A DNA stretch of 64,000 bases from NCBI GenBank assembly GCA_012862575.1, contig BLSF01000010.1, forward strand, positions 682,001-746,000, written 5' to 3'. Below, piece by piece: positions 32,501-43,404 of this stretch; position 1 is the first letter of the stretch; the number at the start of each line of letters is the position of its first letter. Both the position numbers and the translations under genes were made by a program. The notes under the pieces were generated by a model. It was not told the origin of the DNA, searched no databases, and was given only the letters and a program-made list of their open reading frames with translations. This DNA is from Parietichytrium sp. I65-24A (taxonomy: Eukaryota; Sar; Bigyra; Thraustochytrida; Thraustochytriidae).

Positions 32501-33150
32501 CCGATGAGAACCTGATCCCAATAAGCGTTCCCAGACATGCTGTCTTGCCCGGTGCCAATACCGACGAGGTATGCCAAACTTTGCACGGAACCAAGCAACT
32601 CGATAGACGCCAAGCAAGTCATTCCAAGATAATACAACAGACAGACCACTCCGGCAAGCTCCCCGCCGAGATTCCTTTTCAAAATGCCGAAACTGCCACC
32701 CTTGTAATTTCGGCTATTGCTCAGTACTGTACAAAGAGAAAGCGTGGTGAGGGTTTGCACGAACGCAGACAGGAAGCAAAACCCGATGGCCATTACCCAG
32801 CCAGTGTACCCCACGATCACACCAAAGCGAATAAAAATGAGCACGCCCCACATGGACGTTGCTACGGGGAGATACACGCCCATTAGCGTACCCTGCTTCT
32901 TCGCTTGCGGCGTGTTATGCTGCGAGTTGGGGTCGTTCCGTGTGCCCTCAATGATCGCCCTGCGTACTGACCCGTTTGTGCCCATCGTCGGTGCGCTTGT
33001 CTCATCAGTTTTGAACAACCCGGGGCTCTTGTTGCTCCTCTTAAAGCTACCAAAGCCGGACGCGCCATCGTGCGGCTGACCCACCACGAGAGACCGTCCT
33101 TCCACGGCTCTGAAGAACGCCGTGGCGAACTTTTGACTTTCAAAGTCCAT
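29530..33150 (-). CDS. SLC12-family cation-chloride cotransporter
   Basis: This 1206-aa intronless protein starts at MDFESQKFATAFF; the open frame upstream has only TTG. After a cytosolic N-terminus, the SLC12 signature GTLMGVYLPVATSMWG / VLIFIRFGVIVGYTGW opens the membrane domain (about residues 86-560). NYKGGSFGILKRNLGGELAG, GMTCLASIELLGSVQ and FQGANKANGLATPNSSIIRG (the family G-A-N loop) follow, with about 12 hydrophobic segments. The 640-residue cytosolic tail has the SLC12 C-terminal domain, a Ser/Thr-rich insert (about 750-870, probably phospho-regulated) and an acidic run DDEEDEEEED. The C-terminus resumes conserved sequence (TAQLVILNLPHPSKG, LPRVLFVHS). Electroneutral K/Cl or Na/K/Cl transport and volume control are expected. 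KCC versus NKCC type is not decidable by eye. Confidence 0.92.
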   Translation of the reverse strand: MDFESQKFATAFFRAVEGRSLVVGQPHDGASGFGSFKRSNKSPGLFKTDETSAPTMGTNGSVRRAIIEGTRNDPNSQHNTPQAKKQGTLMGVYLPVATSMWGVLIFIRFGVIVGYTGWVMAIGFCFLSAFVQTLTTLSLCTVLSNSRNYKGGSFGILKRNLGGELAGVVCLLYYLGMTCLASIELLGSVQSLAYLVGIGTGQDSMSGNAYWDQVLIGGPILLVLALIRAFNIHIVHNFTALILAAVLGSFLFGFLGLLLTSGDWRGTQDDVPGVTGLSMTTFMDNAFPSWEMPNYTEEQMEDYFRTTPSAVASSRIKNPAAALSILFPTFLGIFQGANKANGLATPNSSIIRGTMSALSTSLTIYLLLFLLLAAAVHRDVLKCETLIFANLSWPSEFIGLIGTVLIGLGACVSLLEIGPTILHAVAEDGLYSFLQRFKLHETRKGEPIYAVAVSFTINFLLLFVSTAFFEALASVVTMFFLQAYAQMHLALLLNEIQQHASWRPIFRFYHWSSALVGFSTTVILMLLINWVMALITISLAAILMLMVKIIEEPRRKGVGTRALGQGRALEFLLTDEMISNREGIKALDAVDPVEIDQVSFWEPQVMCILDEAEEGGAKERQHLRLLHFTEQLSSRGLLPRLAIVSTLVQEAKYTQGSLDAKHRANMRLFRLCNNVNLRAFPQAIICPPRVPASEAYLFLMQSAGIGCLRPNVVLVSWQHSNLLEIIRDARLTEKVIAVLKDVVPIRYRYNPTAANVSKSRNTRWYSSTDLSIPIPMLTPQHKRIESNTSLTNLLGSSSTPASTESESTTTPESTSAQSPRNGGSAFVMRKIGSDQSFKYSIDEDAGIEHEISLRRTSQGDSVSESIAGPSSPTGPSSPIGTESFEDWDFGPASEKNLDPAARRRKRFQSPGSEDFSSSNFNEVDDEEDEEEEDIATDWIPLDTMEDLDSIYMNKWKRKKHATLQARSGTIDVWWIIRNGGLPVLLGNILTSHRVWKRCKLRVFAVIEGEKVSDVLTTKATVEVTRMLEAMRVHAVVEVIQVSPKTHSVVRTTVVDDDEVDVCDNQPPTDMDNTNTTKHGHQTLQVILEHPFDEDDERPFRMSHVSRVPRLAEIFPDNFGPTGEETERRKKKAQDLRDKALKLYQSLMAEHSSTAQLVILNLPHPSKGTTSKQYSQTLQRLTDGLPRVLFVHSCLDDEQLTRQINHS

Positions 33151-33276
33151 TTTCACCCACTTCCAATGCGCAATTCGCAATTCACAATTCGCAACCCAAA
33201 TCTACTGCACAAATTCGCCGCGACACAATACACGATGCAACTTCCGCCGCTCGCTACCGAGCCTGCTCAATAGATC

Positions 33277-33390
33277 GATGCAATGCGATGCGAATGCGAT
33301 GCGAATGCAAATGCGATGCAAATGCGAATGCGAATGCGATGCGAATGCAAATGCGATGCAAATGCGAATGCGAATGCGATGCGAATGGGA
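33277..33390. repeat. GCGAATGCAAAT-type minisatellite upstream of SLC12
   Basis: About 110 bp of interspersed GCGATGCGAATG and GCAAATGCGATG units, in two larger repeats, begin about 130 bp upstream of the SLC12 ATG. Confidence 0.85.
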
Positions 33391-35550
33391 TGACACCACC
33401 AGTTGCTCGACCCAGCACCGAAGGACCCGATCTGGAACCAGAACCGAGCGCCAGGGGTCCTCGGCCCCACGCGGTCGCGGGTTCCAGTCCTTCGCGCAAT
33501 CCGCTGCAACGCCCAGTCCCAGCTCGCGCCTGCCTTTCCTTCACGAACCCACCAGCCGCAACTTGCACGATCCCGATCTTCTTCACCGATCTCACCGTCT
33601 CGACCGAGGACGCTTTCCCCGCAGCAGAGCGCGCCGCGTACCCTTAAACCGCACTTAATGAAATCCGTAAGCGAGGACTGTGTATGTATGAGCTGGGTCC
33701 TCAGTGTCCTCGATTCATTCACTAATTAATGCTTGTTTACAACTTCTAATTTAGAAATGTGTGTTGTGTTTCTTTCTCTCTTTGCTCTCTTTCGCAGTGC
33801 GGAACGACTCTTATGCATCGCTAGTCCTTTCCGGTAGCCTCGCGGCTCGGTGCGTTAGGTTTGGAGAGTAGGTGGCCGGTAGAAAAGTGGACTACTAGGA
33901 CTGGCTAAAGGTGATGGCGTGAATTTGGGACTAGCTTGTGTAGGAGAAGGTAGGGACTAGTGTGCTGAGTATAGAGAGGGGTAGAAGTGTTGAGAGGGCA
34001 GCTCGAGAGCCTATGTGCGAGTAGATGAGGGGTAAGAGTCGAGGTGTTAGAGTGTCAGAGGGCTCGAGTTGTGTGGGACTGCAAAAGGCTAGGAGGTGGA
34101 GGTAGGCACTTCTAGTCTTGTCACGTTTCTTCTAAGTCTTTAAAGTAAAAGTTTCCTTTTTTGCTCTTCTTACTTTAGTGAAATGTTTGGTGGCCTTTTT
34201 TTTCTCTTTTCTTTGGCAGTCACAGAATCGACAGTGATCTACTTTTAATTGTTCAATCAAAGTGTTTCAAATCAAAAATCAAAAACACCCGCCATGGAGT
34301 GTGCGCTTGGCCCTCTTATCTTTAATCTTTGTCTGAACTCTGAATATGCTCTGAATACTCTGAATTCTGAGCTCTGAACGAAACCAATTCGCGTTTACTT
34401 TTTCCAAGCCCACGTTTTCTCCCACTGCAGCATCTTCCATCCTCCATCCTCCATCCTCCGGTCTCGTCGGAATTCGGCAGATTTCAGACGACGAATAGAC
34501 TTTTCATTCACTCTCGCAGATTGCATAGATTGCATAGATTGCATAGATTGCATGGTCATACAAGTTAAGCCTTGGCGGCTCAGAGTGTGCAGTGCAGTCT
34601 CTTTTTTGGAGATGGACGGGCTACTGCTTGGGCTAACCACCTGCTACCACATCGGTGTGTATCAGCGATGGATAAGCCTATCTACGCTGTTACTGTTACT
34701 GTCCCTATGGATAGGAGGTAGCACTGATACTGCAGAGGCTACCATTTACTGGTAAAGAGCACGAGCGGTCGTTCGTTTGATGTGTTTGATGTTTGGCTGG
34801 TTTGTTTGTTCGCTTTGGGTTTTGTCACGTGGACTTTGTTGAAAGTGTTCACAGATTTCACAGATGTTCACAGAGAGAAAGAGACAGCAGGAGTAGCAGG
34901 AGCGTGAGATTGTGACTGAAGATGACTGACGATGACGCCTCGAAGGTGCGAAGAGCAGGGAGACCATGAGGGGCAAATGAACTGCAAGCAAGCCCTAGCT
35001 GCCTCTACCGGCGGGGACCGACTGCGAGTGCCTATGCACTCGTCTCTATAAATGCCATGACTGCGACTCTGCGGCTGCTTCACAGCGACCGAGGTTTGCA
35101 GTTCAAACCCAGCTTGGATGAGGTCTTCAGCGTCAACCTCTCTGTTCTGCGTGCTTGTGCTCCTGAGAGTATGAAGGATGGCCAGGACCTCCAGCTCTCC
35201 AAGGACCCCGAGATATGTACCGGTACTCCAATCCCGGGAGGCGGTATAGGAAGCTCGAAATCTTGACCAATGATGCGTGGGCAATGTGGGCAATGGAATA
35301 GATGCTCTTGTTCCTGCGTGTGATCACGCCGCGGTTCAGACTAATTTTTATGGCAGGCAGATCTCTGCCGCGACATACAAATCATGAGCTATACTTTCAG
35401 GGCCTTGAACTGGTAAGAAAGCGGCGGGGTTCGTTGGTGCTTGGAAGCCCATAGTTCTCCTCGTTTGAATCTACTTAGTCTGTCTGTTAATGGAGGTGAT
35501 GATGATTGATTTGTGGCACAAGGTTGCACCGTGGGATCCGTGAGGGTTGG
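33391..35550. other. Gene-free spacer
   Basis: No supported gene. A GC-rich stretch lies at about 33400-33640. A CTA/TAG-rich, G-biased block follows at about 33840-34110. ATTGCATAG 9-mers repeat about four times at 34518-34552. Remaining frames are short. Confidence 0.45.
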
Positions 35551-35552
35551 GA

Positions 35553-35983
35553 GAAGGATCGATCGTGAAAGCGTCGCCATGACTGCTCGCGTGCAGGATG
35601 ATAGTCGTACAGGCGTGAAAGATCATGAAAGAATGTCAAGACGACAGCCACGGCGAGATTGCGCCAGACCTTTTTGGCGTCAAGTCAATCGATGAGTTGA
35701 CTCGAGCCTTTGCTGCGCTGCCTCGTTTAGATCAACACAGCGAGGTCTTTAATTCTAAATCGAAGAATCGATCGTGAAAGCGTCGCCATGACTGCTCGCG
35801 TGCAGGATGATATTCGTGCAGGCGTGAAAGATCATGAAAGAATGTCAAGACGACAGCCACGGCGACATTGCGCCAGAACTCTTTGGCGCCAAGTCAATGG
35901 ACTCCATATGGAATAAGATGCGTTGACTCGAGCCGCTGCTGCGCTACTTCGTTAAGATCAACGCAGCGAGATCTTTAAATCTG
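35553..35983. repeat. Tandem duplication of about 209 bp
   Basis: Copy 1 (about 35553-35760) and copy 2 (about 35762-35983) are offset by 209 bp. They share GATCGTGAAAGCGTCGCCAT and long matching stretches after it. Copy 2 has a few substitutions and an insertion of about 20 bp near 35900. It is a local duplication of unknown content. Confidence 0.85.
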
Positions 35984-36199
35984 GTGATGAGTGTCGAAGA
36001 TCGCCATGTGAGCTGGGTGCACACAACCAAAGGCTCTCTGGTCAACCATCCGTTTGGTGCAGTTTTGGTTGTACCGGTACAAGGGAGTCGCATATCGTTA
36101 CGGTCCTTGAAACTTTGAGACCGACACGTTTTGCAAAGCGAATTCGGGTAAATTGACGTTAGTTTCGTTGTTGAATGGCCCGATAATCATTCCACAGCC

Positions 36200-36560
36200 A
36201 AGGAGAATGTCTCAAAGGTCGGTATGGAGTCTTCTGTCAATGTGAAATGCACTTGGCTTTACATCGACCAAATCGTATGTTTTCGGAATCCATTTTCTGC
36301 GTCGATTCGGTTGAAAGACACACAGACACCGTAGTTCCTGAGCTGAGGCAATGGCCATGGTTTCCTCGATTCTTCCGTTGAGACAGGCATGATTCAACGT
36401 CGGCTGGCGGAGACTGGACAACTTACGTTCGTCAGAATGATTTAGGCCGAGAGTTGTGAGTCCCCGAAGCTGAGGCTCAAGCGATATTCAATTGAAAAGC
36501 CGTTGAGATAAAGAGTGCGGCAGCGACTTGGCTAGTGAGGGTGTTGCGATCTTGTCAAAA
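36200..36560 (-). pseudogene. Possible leucine-rich-repeat gene relic
   Basis: The minus strand encodes LAKSLPHSLSQRLFN, an in-frame stop, then LEPQLRGLTTLGLNHSDERK and LSSLRQPTLNHACLNGRIEE. The spacing of Leu and Asn resembles leucine-rich repeats. The frame is interrupted and no flanking exon structure was found. This is a weak call: it could be chance or a decayed F-box/LRR protein. Confidence 0.2.
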
Positions 36561-37472
36561 TTGACCATTCTTCAGAATTCAGCATTTTTGTAGCACCCCA
36601 ACCGCATTCGTTCAAAGTGCTAAGCCCTTAGCGAGCGATACAGATTTCGACCAAGGTGGTGCAAAGTATCGTTCGCATGAGGTCGTTTCCAAAAATTTCC
36701 GGGAACACAAATTGTTCACACAGCGCACAAAACTACAAAACTTGCTCTCCCCTCTGAAGGAGTACACACCCGCTCGTGCTGGCGCTCCCAAAGCCATCTC
36801 AACGAAGTGAAGGCTGGTCCAAAGCTTTCCGTCCCTCGTTCATCCGCAACAGGCAGAGACCTCTTCGTTCATAGGAACATGGGAGCAAGGCTTTGGTCGA
36901 GCTTCCATTGTCAATCGTCGATCAGAAACGTTGGACGCCAACTTGGTTGACAGTGAATTTTATTTCACACTGTCAACTTCGAAATCGCACTTCGAATTTT
37001 CATTTCTCAACGGCTCTCGACGAGACTTCTTCCTAGCGTGCACTATCAGACTGGTAGGAAGGCATCGCCATGGGTTTGAAGTTTGGAGTGTGATGCGATG
37101 TGCGGAAGTGCAACCTGTGCTGGTGTTGGTCCGTTTCGCCGAGAGTCTATTGGCGTTGGAAATTGGAAGTGCGAACAGAGCCGTGCCCTAAAAAGCGAGG
37201 TTAAAGGGACGCCAACCGAGAAGGTCCGATCGACGCAACTTTGACCGCCCCGCGACGATCTTGCCGCATCAAGTCCTGTGTACTCATGACAATACGCAGT
37301 AGCGGTACTCGGCATCCTCTGAAATTTCATGCAAATAGGTGTGCATTGTTAAATCGCCTGAGTTTAATCGTTACGCACGCTCACAAAAGAAATATACCGT
37401 AATTCTGCCTGGTCTTGCTCCTAAGTCTTGTGCACTCCAAAGTTTCAGGCAGCCATCTATTTTGTGTAAATT

Positions 37473-38132
37473 TTAGACCGGACAATTCCGGCGGTGTGTT
37501 GCAGGCAGTGCACAATCACGCAACACGGCGACAACTCGCGGCAGCATACACACTCGCTGCAGCGGAGGGAAGGGCGCAACAAAGATGATAGCTGCACTGC
37601 CTTTCGGAATTGGTGTCAAGCGCGGTCGCGAGTTTGATCTGCAATGGTGGGGCGAAAGCGCCATGGGCGCGGACGCCGCCCTGCTTCCTGTAGTCCTTTG
37701 CGCTGACTTGAGCATCGTTCGTGAGGGCAAGAAACCTTGCCAGCGACCCGCCCTTGCTGTGGGCGAGCACAACGATGCAATGGATGTGGACGTTATCGTC
37801 TCGCCACGCGCTTACCCGGCGATCAGGTTCAGACGTGTCCAGCAACTTCTGGGCGAAAACACCTGGCGCCAGGAGGAGCGATATATTACCACGCTACAAA
37901 TGCCGTATCATGGTCCGAAGAGGAGCGGATCTAGCTTGAGCACGCGAACGACTTCCTGGAACTGACCCCTCTGGATAGGGAAGGTCGCGTATTCGAGAGC
38001 TGCGCAGCGTAGATGTCTGGTACTTTGGCTCGGCGTTTCCCCGCGGCTCGAGCAGTTTGCCACTGCTTCTGGATGCGCGCAAACGTCGGGTACCATACCA
38101 CATTTTATTTTATTCCCCCCTTCCCTCTCCAA
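37473..38132 (-). pseudogene. Possible alpha/beta-hydrolase relic
   Basis: On the minus strand a frame reads HIHCIVVLAHSKGGSLARFL, which resembles the nucleophile-elbow context (G/A-H-S-x-G-G) of alpha/beta hydrolases. A second, upstream frame (37908-38132) has a protein-like ATFPIQRGQFQEVVRVLKLD. The two are in different frames, and no start or intron boundary joins them. I read it as a decayed gene; chance similarity is possible. Confidence 0.22.
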
Positions 38133-38615
38133 CTTGTTGCCAAATGAAGGAGAGCAATTGTCCCAAACTGCATTTGAATCTGACTCTTTTTAAGCCTGAA
38201 ACCCCGCTCGTAAGAAATCTAACGTAATTATAAACTTGCTGCCAGAAAGTTGTTCTTTTCCTCTCATCGCCGCCTGCGTTGAGTTTATCTGTCTATCTTG
38301 AAATCACAGATCGCGCGCATTGATCCGAGCCGAACGATTTGAATTTATGACTCGCATGTCAACAAGAAGCAGCCTTTGCTTCTTTTCTAAGATGAGAATG
38401 GTGCAATTGTGAAAAACAATCCAACACAAATTTATAATTGGAAGAGTGGATACACTTGACTAAGAAAAAGGTCTGCTTAATTGATAAATTGAGAAAATCG
38501 ACACCCGTCGAAAGACTTTCAGCCCTTCCTTTTGCAAGACCAAAACAAAGAGACAGCACCGGTTGATTCCTACAAGGAGGGTTCAGCAATGGATGGCATG
38601 TGAACGCTTGATTGC
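38133..38615. other. Gene-free flank of the tetraspanin gene
   Basis: AT-rich sequence downstream of the tetraspanin stop, presumably 3' UTR and spacer. No gene is seen. Confidence 0.4.
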
Positions 38616-39359
38616 TTACCCATCAATCTTGTCGTTTCTGCGGCCTGTCTGGCATGCACCAAAGCAGGTCAGCAGCAAGATTGCACCAAAGACACAGGAC
38701 ACATAAGCCGCGTAAAGGAAGGTGGACTCTGCATAGTCGTAGATGTTGGTGTTAAATTCGATGAGATCCGTGAGGTTCATAGACGGTGGATCTGGGCAGA
38801 GCTCAAGCTCGGTGACACGGTCGCAGAACTCGGCGTCTTCGTCGAGAGCCATCTGATAGTAGCTCTCATCAAAATAGCAAACTTGCTCTGTGCTGGTCTC
38901 GCAGTCTGTAAAAGTCAACAATGAGGCAAAGCAGCACTTGTTGAAGATACCAAGGTCATAGTCGCTGAGGTGCTTGCGGCCGTTTGCGAGGCCTCCAGAG
39001 AGGGATTTGAGATCAGTAGTCTCCGCGATATCGAGCTGGTAGTTGCATGCAGCGATGAGGAAGACACCGGAAAGCACCACCATGGCTCCGCACAAGAAGA
39101 GGAGGGTCGCGTAGCAGAACAACACAGCTTGCTTGTCCTGCCACCGCAATCCGCATGCACAGCACGCAAAGATAGAGACGACCAAGCCCATAGTGAACGG
39201 AAGCCAGATCACCCACTTGGAGTAGCTACCAAAGACGCCATTGTTCATCTGCTCAATGCCAAAGTAGATGGCAATGCCAGTGATGGCCAACCCAACAACG
39301 ATGACCAGCCCATTGAAGAGGGCGAAGAAAGACTTGCATACCGAGTCCATGAATCCCAT
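38616..39359 (-). CDS. Tetraspanin-family membrane protein
   Basis: This 247-aa protein starts at MGFMDSVCKSFFAL, the first ATG giving a short cytosolic N-terminus; an upstream in-frame extension is less typical. Four hydrophobic segments are visible: LFNGLVIVVGLAITGIAIYF, WLPFTMGLVVSIFACCACGL, VLFCYATLLFLCGAMVVLSG and AAYVSCVFGAILLLTCFGAC. The large loop before TM4 holds a CC pair (NKCCFASL) and further Cys residues (TDC, QVC, EFC, ELC), as in tetraspanin EC2. The strict CCG motif is not kept, and one N-glycosylation sequon (NLT) is present. Juxtamembrane Cys residues are probable palmitoylation sites. Tetraspanins organise membrane microdomains; the partner is unknown. Confidence 0.78.
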   Translation of the reverse strand: MGFMDSVCKSFFALFNGLVIVVGLAITGIAIYFGIEQMNNGVFGSYSKWVIWLPFTMGLVVSIFACCACGLRWQDKQAVLFCYATLLFLCGAMVVLSGVFLIAACNYQLDIAETTDLKSLSGGLANGRKHLSDYDLGIFNKCCFASLLTFTDCETSTEQVCYFDESYYQMALDEDAEFCDRVTELELCPDPPSMNLTDLIEFNTNIYDYAESTFLYAAYVSCVFGAILLLTCFGACQTGRRNDKIDG

Positions 39360-39435
39360 CTTGTCGGCCCTCGCTCTTTGCACTGTGTCTCCAACACGAG
39401 TGAAACAGAAACTGATCCAACACCACCGCACACTT

Positions 39436-39462
39436 GTAGCACAGCACAGCACAGCACACTGC
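39436..39462. repeat. ACAGC 5-mer repeat in the tetraspanin 5' flank
   Basis: About four to five units of ACAGC/CACAG begin about 77 bp upstream of the tetraspanin ATG. Confidence 0.8.
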
Positions 39463-39775
39463 TCGCACTCCTTAATCAGGGTCTGCTGCCTGCACCAAAT
39501 CAGCCTGGCGAAACCTCTGCAACATTCTGCCCCTCTGCAAGGAACTTTACCACCTCCAACTCGTACTTGTACTGCACTTTCTTTACCAGTACCTTAGTAC
39601 TGTACTTTGTTTACCAGTACTGTTCTGAGTACCGTGGTACCGTGACTCTGTGGAATGCCTTTTGCACTGTTTGCACAACAACTCCTACTGTAAGCCATAG
39701 CGCGAGACCCAAGGCAGCGATAGCCACGGCCTCTTCGTACGAGTACTGGTACCAAGGTACTAGCACTACTCGAGC

Positions 39776-39822
39776 TGCGCTCTTCGCTCTTCGCTCTTCG
39801 CTCTTCGCTCTTCGCTCTTCTC
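39776..39822. repeat. TCTTCGC 7-mer tandem repeat
   Basis: Six units of TCTTCGC, about 420 bp upstream of the tetraspanin start. Confidence 0.85.
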
Positions 39823-42800
39823 ACTTCATCCACTTGCCCGTCAATTTTGAACGCTCAATTATGTCAATCGCTGATCTTCACAGTCAGTTCTGGCTCTCTG
39901 TTTTTGTGCATGTTTCTTACTTTCCTCGCAGGTTGCCCAGCTGGTTGCAAGTGTTCCAGCTGGAAAGGGTTTTCCCCATAGAGTGACCCATAGCACCTTC
40001 CACCAACACGGAAGGAGTGTGCACTGCCTTATGCATTTCCACTAGTCCTCCGTAGCCCGAGCCGAGTTGTCCAGTTTGGTTTTCACTACTAAGTAATAAG
40101 GGTACCTGTAGAGTTCAGATGGGATATGTGTACGAGGTGTAGGATTACTATAGTATACTCTAGAGAATTCTGCAAACTGCGTTTCACGTAGAGCCCTCTT
40201 GATCGACACTTAGTGTATAGCGCTCCTGTATTGCGCGCTTAAGGAATGTATTTGCAACTAGCAGAAATGGTGATCAGCGCCCGAGAGGAATGAATGAACC
40301 TGATTTTGTTCCTTTTTCTTCGAGATTTTTTGGGCTTGTAGTACGCTTGTAGTCGAGATTTTATTATCAGTTTTGATCGATCTTGATCCACGAAACACGA
40401 AACGCTTCTTGCGCTGGGAAAAAAAATATAACAATGTGCAGCTTTTGAGTTTTATTTGGTAGACCGCGAAACGTTACGCAGAGGAGTCCTCGAGCGAAAC
40501 GTTTTCGATTGACCCGAATAAACTGACCAGACTCTGCAAGGTCTGATCTGCTTAATAGAAAATTGCAAACGAGACGAGACGGCTGACGACGCGGGATCCT
40601 CGCCATCGCTGCGGCCGAGCACCGCCGTGTAACATCCTGCGCGACCGCGCAAAGCCAGTCACAGTTGCGAACGAAGGAAAACCATGCGACGGGGGCCTTT
40701 TCATCGTGCTCGTATTTTGCTGTCCAATCCCTCGCTCATCGGCAACAAAAATCCGACCTTCTCGTCAATCCGGGTGGTTTGGTTGCCTTCCCCCGCGAGC
40801 TAAGCTGTCGGGCTGCTCTCGTCTACAAGAATTATTACTCTTCCGTTCGAACTCCGCTTGCGAGGGCTTCGCTCGCCACTTTTTCTCTTCCTCTTTTACC
40901 CCTCCAGCTCGCTAACTGGTCTGTGAAATTTGAAGCCCGCAGAGTCCGTGGCCCAAAAACAGGCATACTTCGAAAAGGTGCAAAAGCTTTCGACAAACAT
41001 TCGCCGAAACAGAAGATAACAGAAGCAAGAGATTGCAAGAGCGCAGATTTTCTTGATGAAAAAGAATTAATTAAAGCATTTTCTGAATTCTGATTGTTTG
41101 TGTGTGTTTTTTTGTTGATTGATTGATTGATTGCGACCAAGACTCATCACCACGTTACTCGTCTTGCGCATTCGCCAGCGAGCAATGCAGATATGTGCAG
41201 ATTTGCGAGTCCCGGATCGATGCCGTCGTGGTACCTAGTTACCTCCGTCGACTTGGCAGCAATGCAACTATGAAACAATGCAACGATGCAGCAGATGCAG
41301 CTAAGCAGCAGCCACCTGGCTGGAAGCAATCGAACGCACACCAGACGCGCCGCACACCTGGGGTTGATCGAAGCCTTTTTTGTCTGCACAAAAGGATTGC
41401 ATTTGCACTTGCTTCGAATTTGCTGTGCTTTCCGTTCCGTCTAGCGCTCAGTGCCAAGGTAAAAACAGTACAAACAAACTCGTTTTCCCATCTTCAAGGC
41501 TTTTTGGGTTGGTAAGCAAAAAAGGGTTTATTCATACACCTCAGAGCTCCATCTGCGGACGGCTCCTTTAGGTTTTTAACAAACTCACGGGCTCTCCAGG
41601 TTTGCTTCTTGTTTTCTAATTTTTTTTGGTTGGAAAGTATAGTGCCGATAGCATGAACAGAAAGAAGTTTAAGAAAGCGCTGCCCGGGAGTTCAATGGCC
41701 GAAACGCTGAGAGAAACAAAAGAAAGAGTGCCCTTGCAGACGACAATGACTTGGAAGAAGAAGGCACAAAGCGGGCGAACGACTCCAACAAACAACAAAA
41801 CAAACTTCATTCACAGTGAAGAAATGTTCATTTGAATGAGTGAGTGAACAAACGAACGCTTTCGCACACCATTGCGCGCACACCATTGTTCGGCCGGGAC
41901 TGTACGAGCCCTTACTCCCCGCCACCGTAAACCGGTAAGATCACGGCCCTGGAGATCGACACGATCTTATCGCATCTTATCTTCTACTTACACTCGCACA
42001 CGCAACTCAACAGCAGGTGTCGAAATGTGCTTCTAATTAGAAACATTCTAATTCTACGAAGTTGGGTGTCAATCAGTTAGTCTTTTTGCTCACCGTAGAT
42101 GTTCTTCTTCAGACGCAACCGAATACAAGTTTGACGATTCGATGCCTGGCGCCCTTTATTTTTGGACGATGACAGGTCAAGATATTGGCCAACTTTGCGC
42201 ATCTTCGATCTTGAGATCGTCAAACACGTCGAAAGAGAGAAGCAACAGAATGTTGAATGTTGAACGTTGAATGTGGAATGTGGAATGTGGAATGTTGAAT
42301 GTGGAATGTGGAAAGGATCAGGAATCAGGCTTTTGTAAAGGTTGCAAAGCTTATTTTTACTTTAGCCTCAGAATTGAATAATTAATTACGCCAGCTTCAC
42401 CTGCCAATCCACACACCGAAGACGCCATAAGACGCACCAGAGACGTTTACTTCCTCGCTCCCTGCCTCATTGCTGTTGCTACCTGTCACCTGCTGCCTGC
42501 TGCGAGAGGAGGGAGGATGGATTGGTGGGTGAGTGGGTGGGTGGGAGAGAGTGTGTGCCGGGGAAGGCCGGGCGCAGCAGCGATCAGCAGCAGAGCGAGA
42601 GGAGCAAGCTCTAGCTCGAACCATCTTGTCCAAACTCCACGTGCTCCATCGAGACTACTAACTGAAGATAACTTTCCATACTAATTTCAAGTAATCATTT
42701 CGCTGTCTGCTCGCACACCCGTGTACTACTACTATCTCTCTCTCTCTCTCTGCGACGATCTGCGATGGGCTGACGTAACAGAGGGCACACATCACATCAC

Positions 42801-43243
42801 ATCACATCTGGCACGAATCCTGCCAACTCTCAACTCTCTCGAGCCAAGACATGCCAAGACATCTGTCATATCTGTCACATCATCCGATCTCATCCTCATC
42901 CTCATCCTCCTCATCATCTGACTAATCTCCTTCCTTCTCTCTCGCACGGATTCGATCGATAGGATCGACAGGATCGCCCAGCTCCACCCAAGAGCACACC
43001 CAAGTCACCCAAGCGCGAGTTTGTCGCGGATGAGAGGGATGCCGGGAGAGAGGGAGAGGGAGAGAGAGAGAGAGAGACTGAGAGATAGTGAGAGGGAGAG
43101 AGGGAGGGAGAGAGAGACAAGAAAAGCAATAGCATGAACTATGAACTATGAACTGTGAACTATGAACTATGACCTATGTGGAGCGAATGTAACACTGACA
43201 ATGAGAGTGAGCTAGTGTTTGGCATGGGTGATTGTTAATGGGT
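39823..43243. other. Divergent 3.4-kb spacer, simple repeats only
   Basis: No supported gene. It carries GATT repeats at about 41113-41132, GAATGTG-type 7-mers at about 42250-42315, (TC)n at about 42732-42751, (GA)n at about 43045-43078 and AACTATG(A) units at about 43135-43172. Frames such as the one at 41626-41835 (MNRKKFKKALPGSSMAE) are basic, short and unassignable. Confidence 0.45.
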
Positions 43244-43290
43244 AATGGCAAAATGGCAATGGCAATGGCAATGGAAATGGAAATGGAGGG
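43244..43290. repeat. GGCAAT/GGAAAT hexamer array upstream of the actin-bundling gene
   Basis: About seven hexamer units lie roughly 115-160 bp before the start codon of the ABP34-like gene. Confidence 0.85.
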
Positions 43291-43404
43291 ATGGAAGAGT
43301 GGGCATGTGGCCATCAGACCCCGAATACAAGCGCAAGGAAGACGCCAAGGCCACACGCGCAAAGGTGCATCAGCAGAGAGGTAGAGAGAAAGCAAAAGAG
43401 CAGG

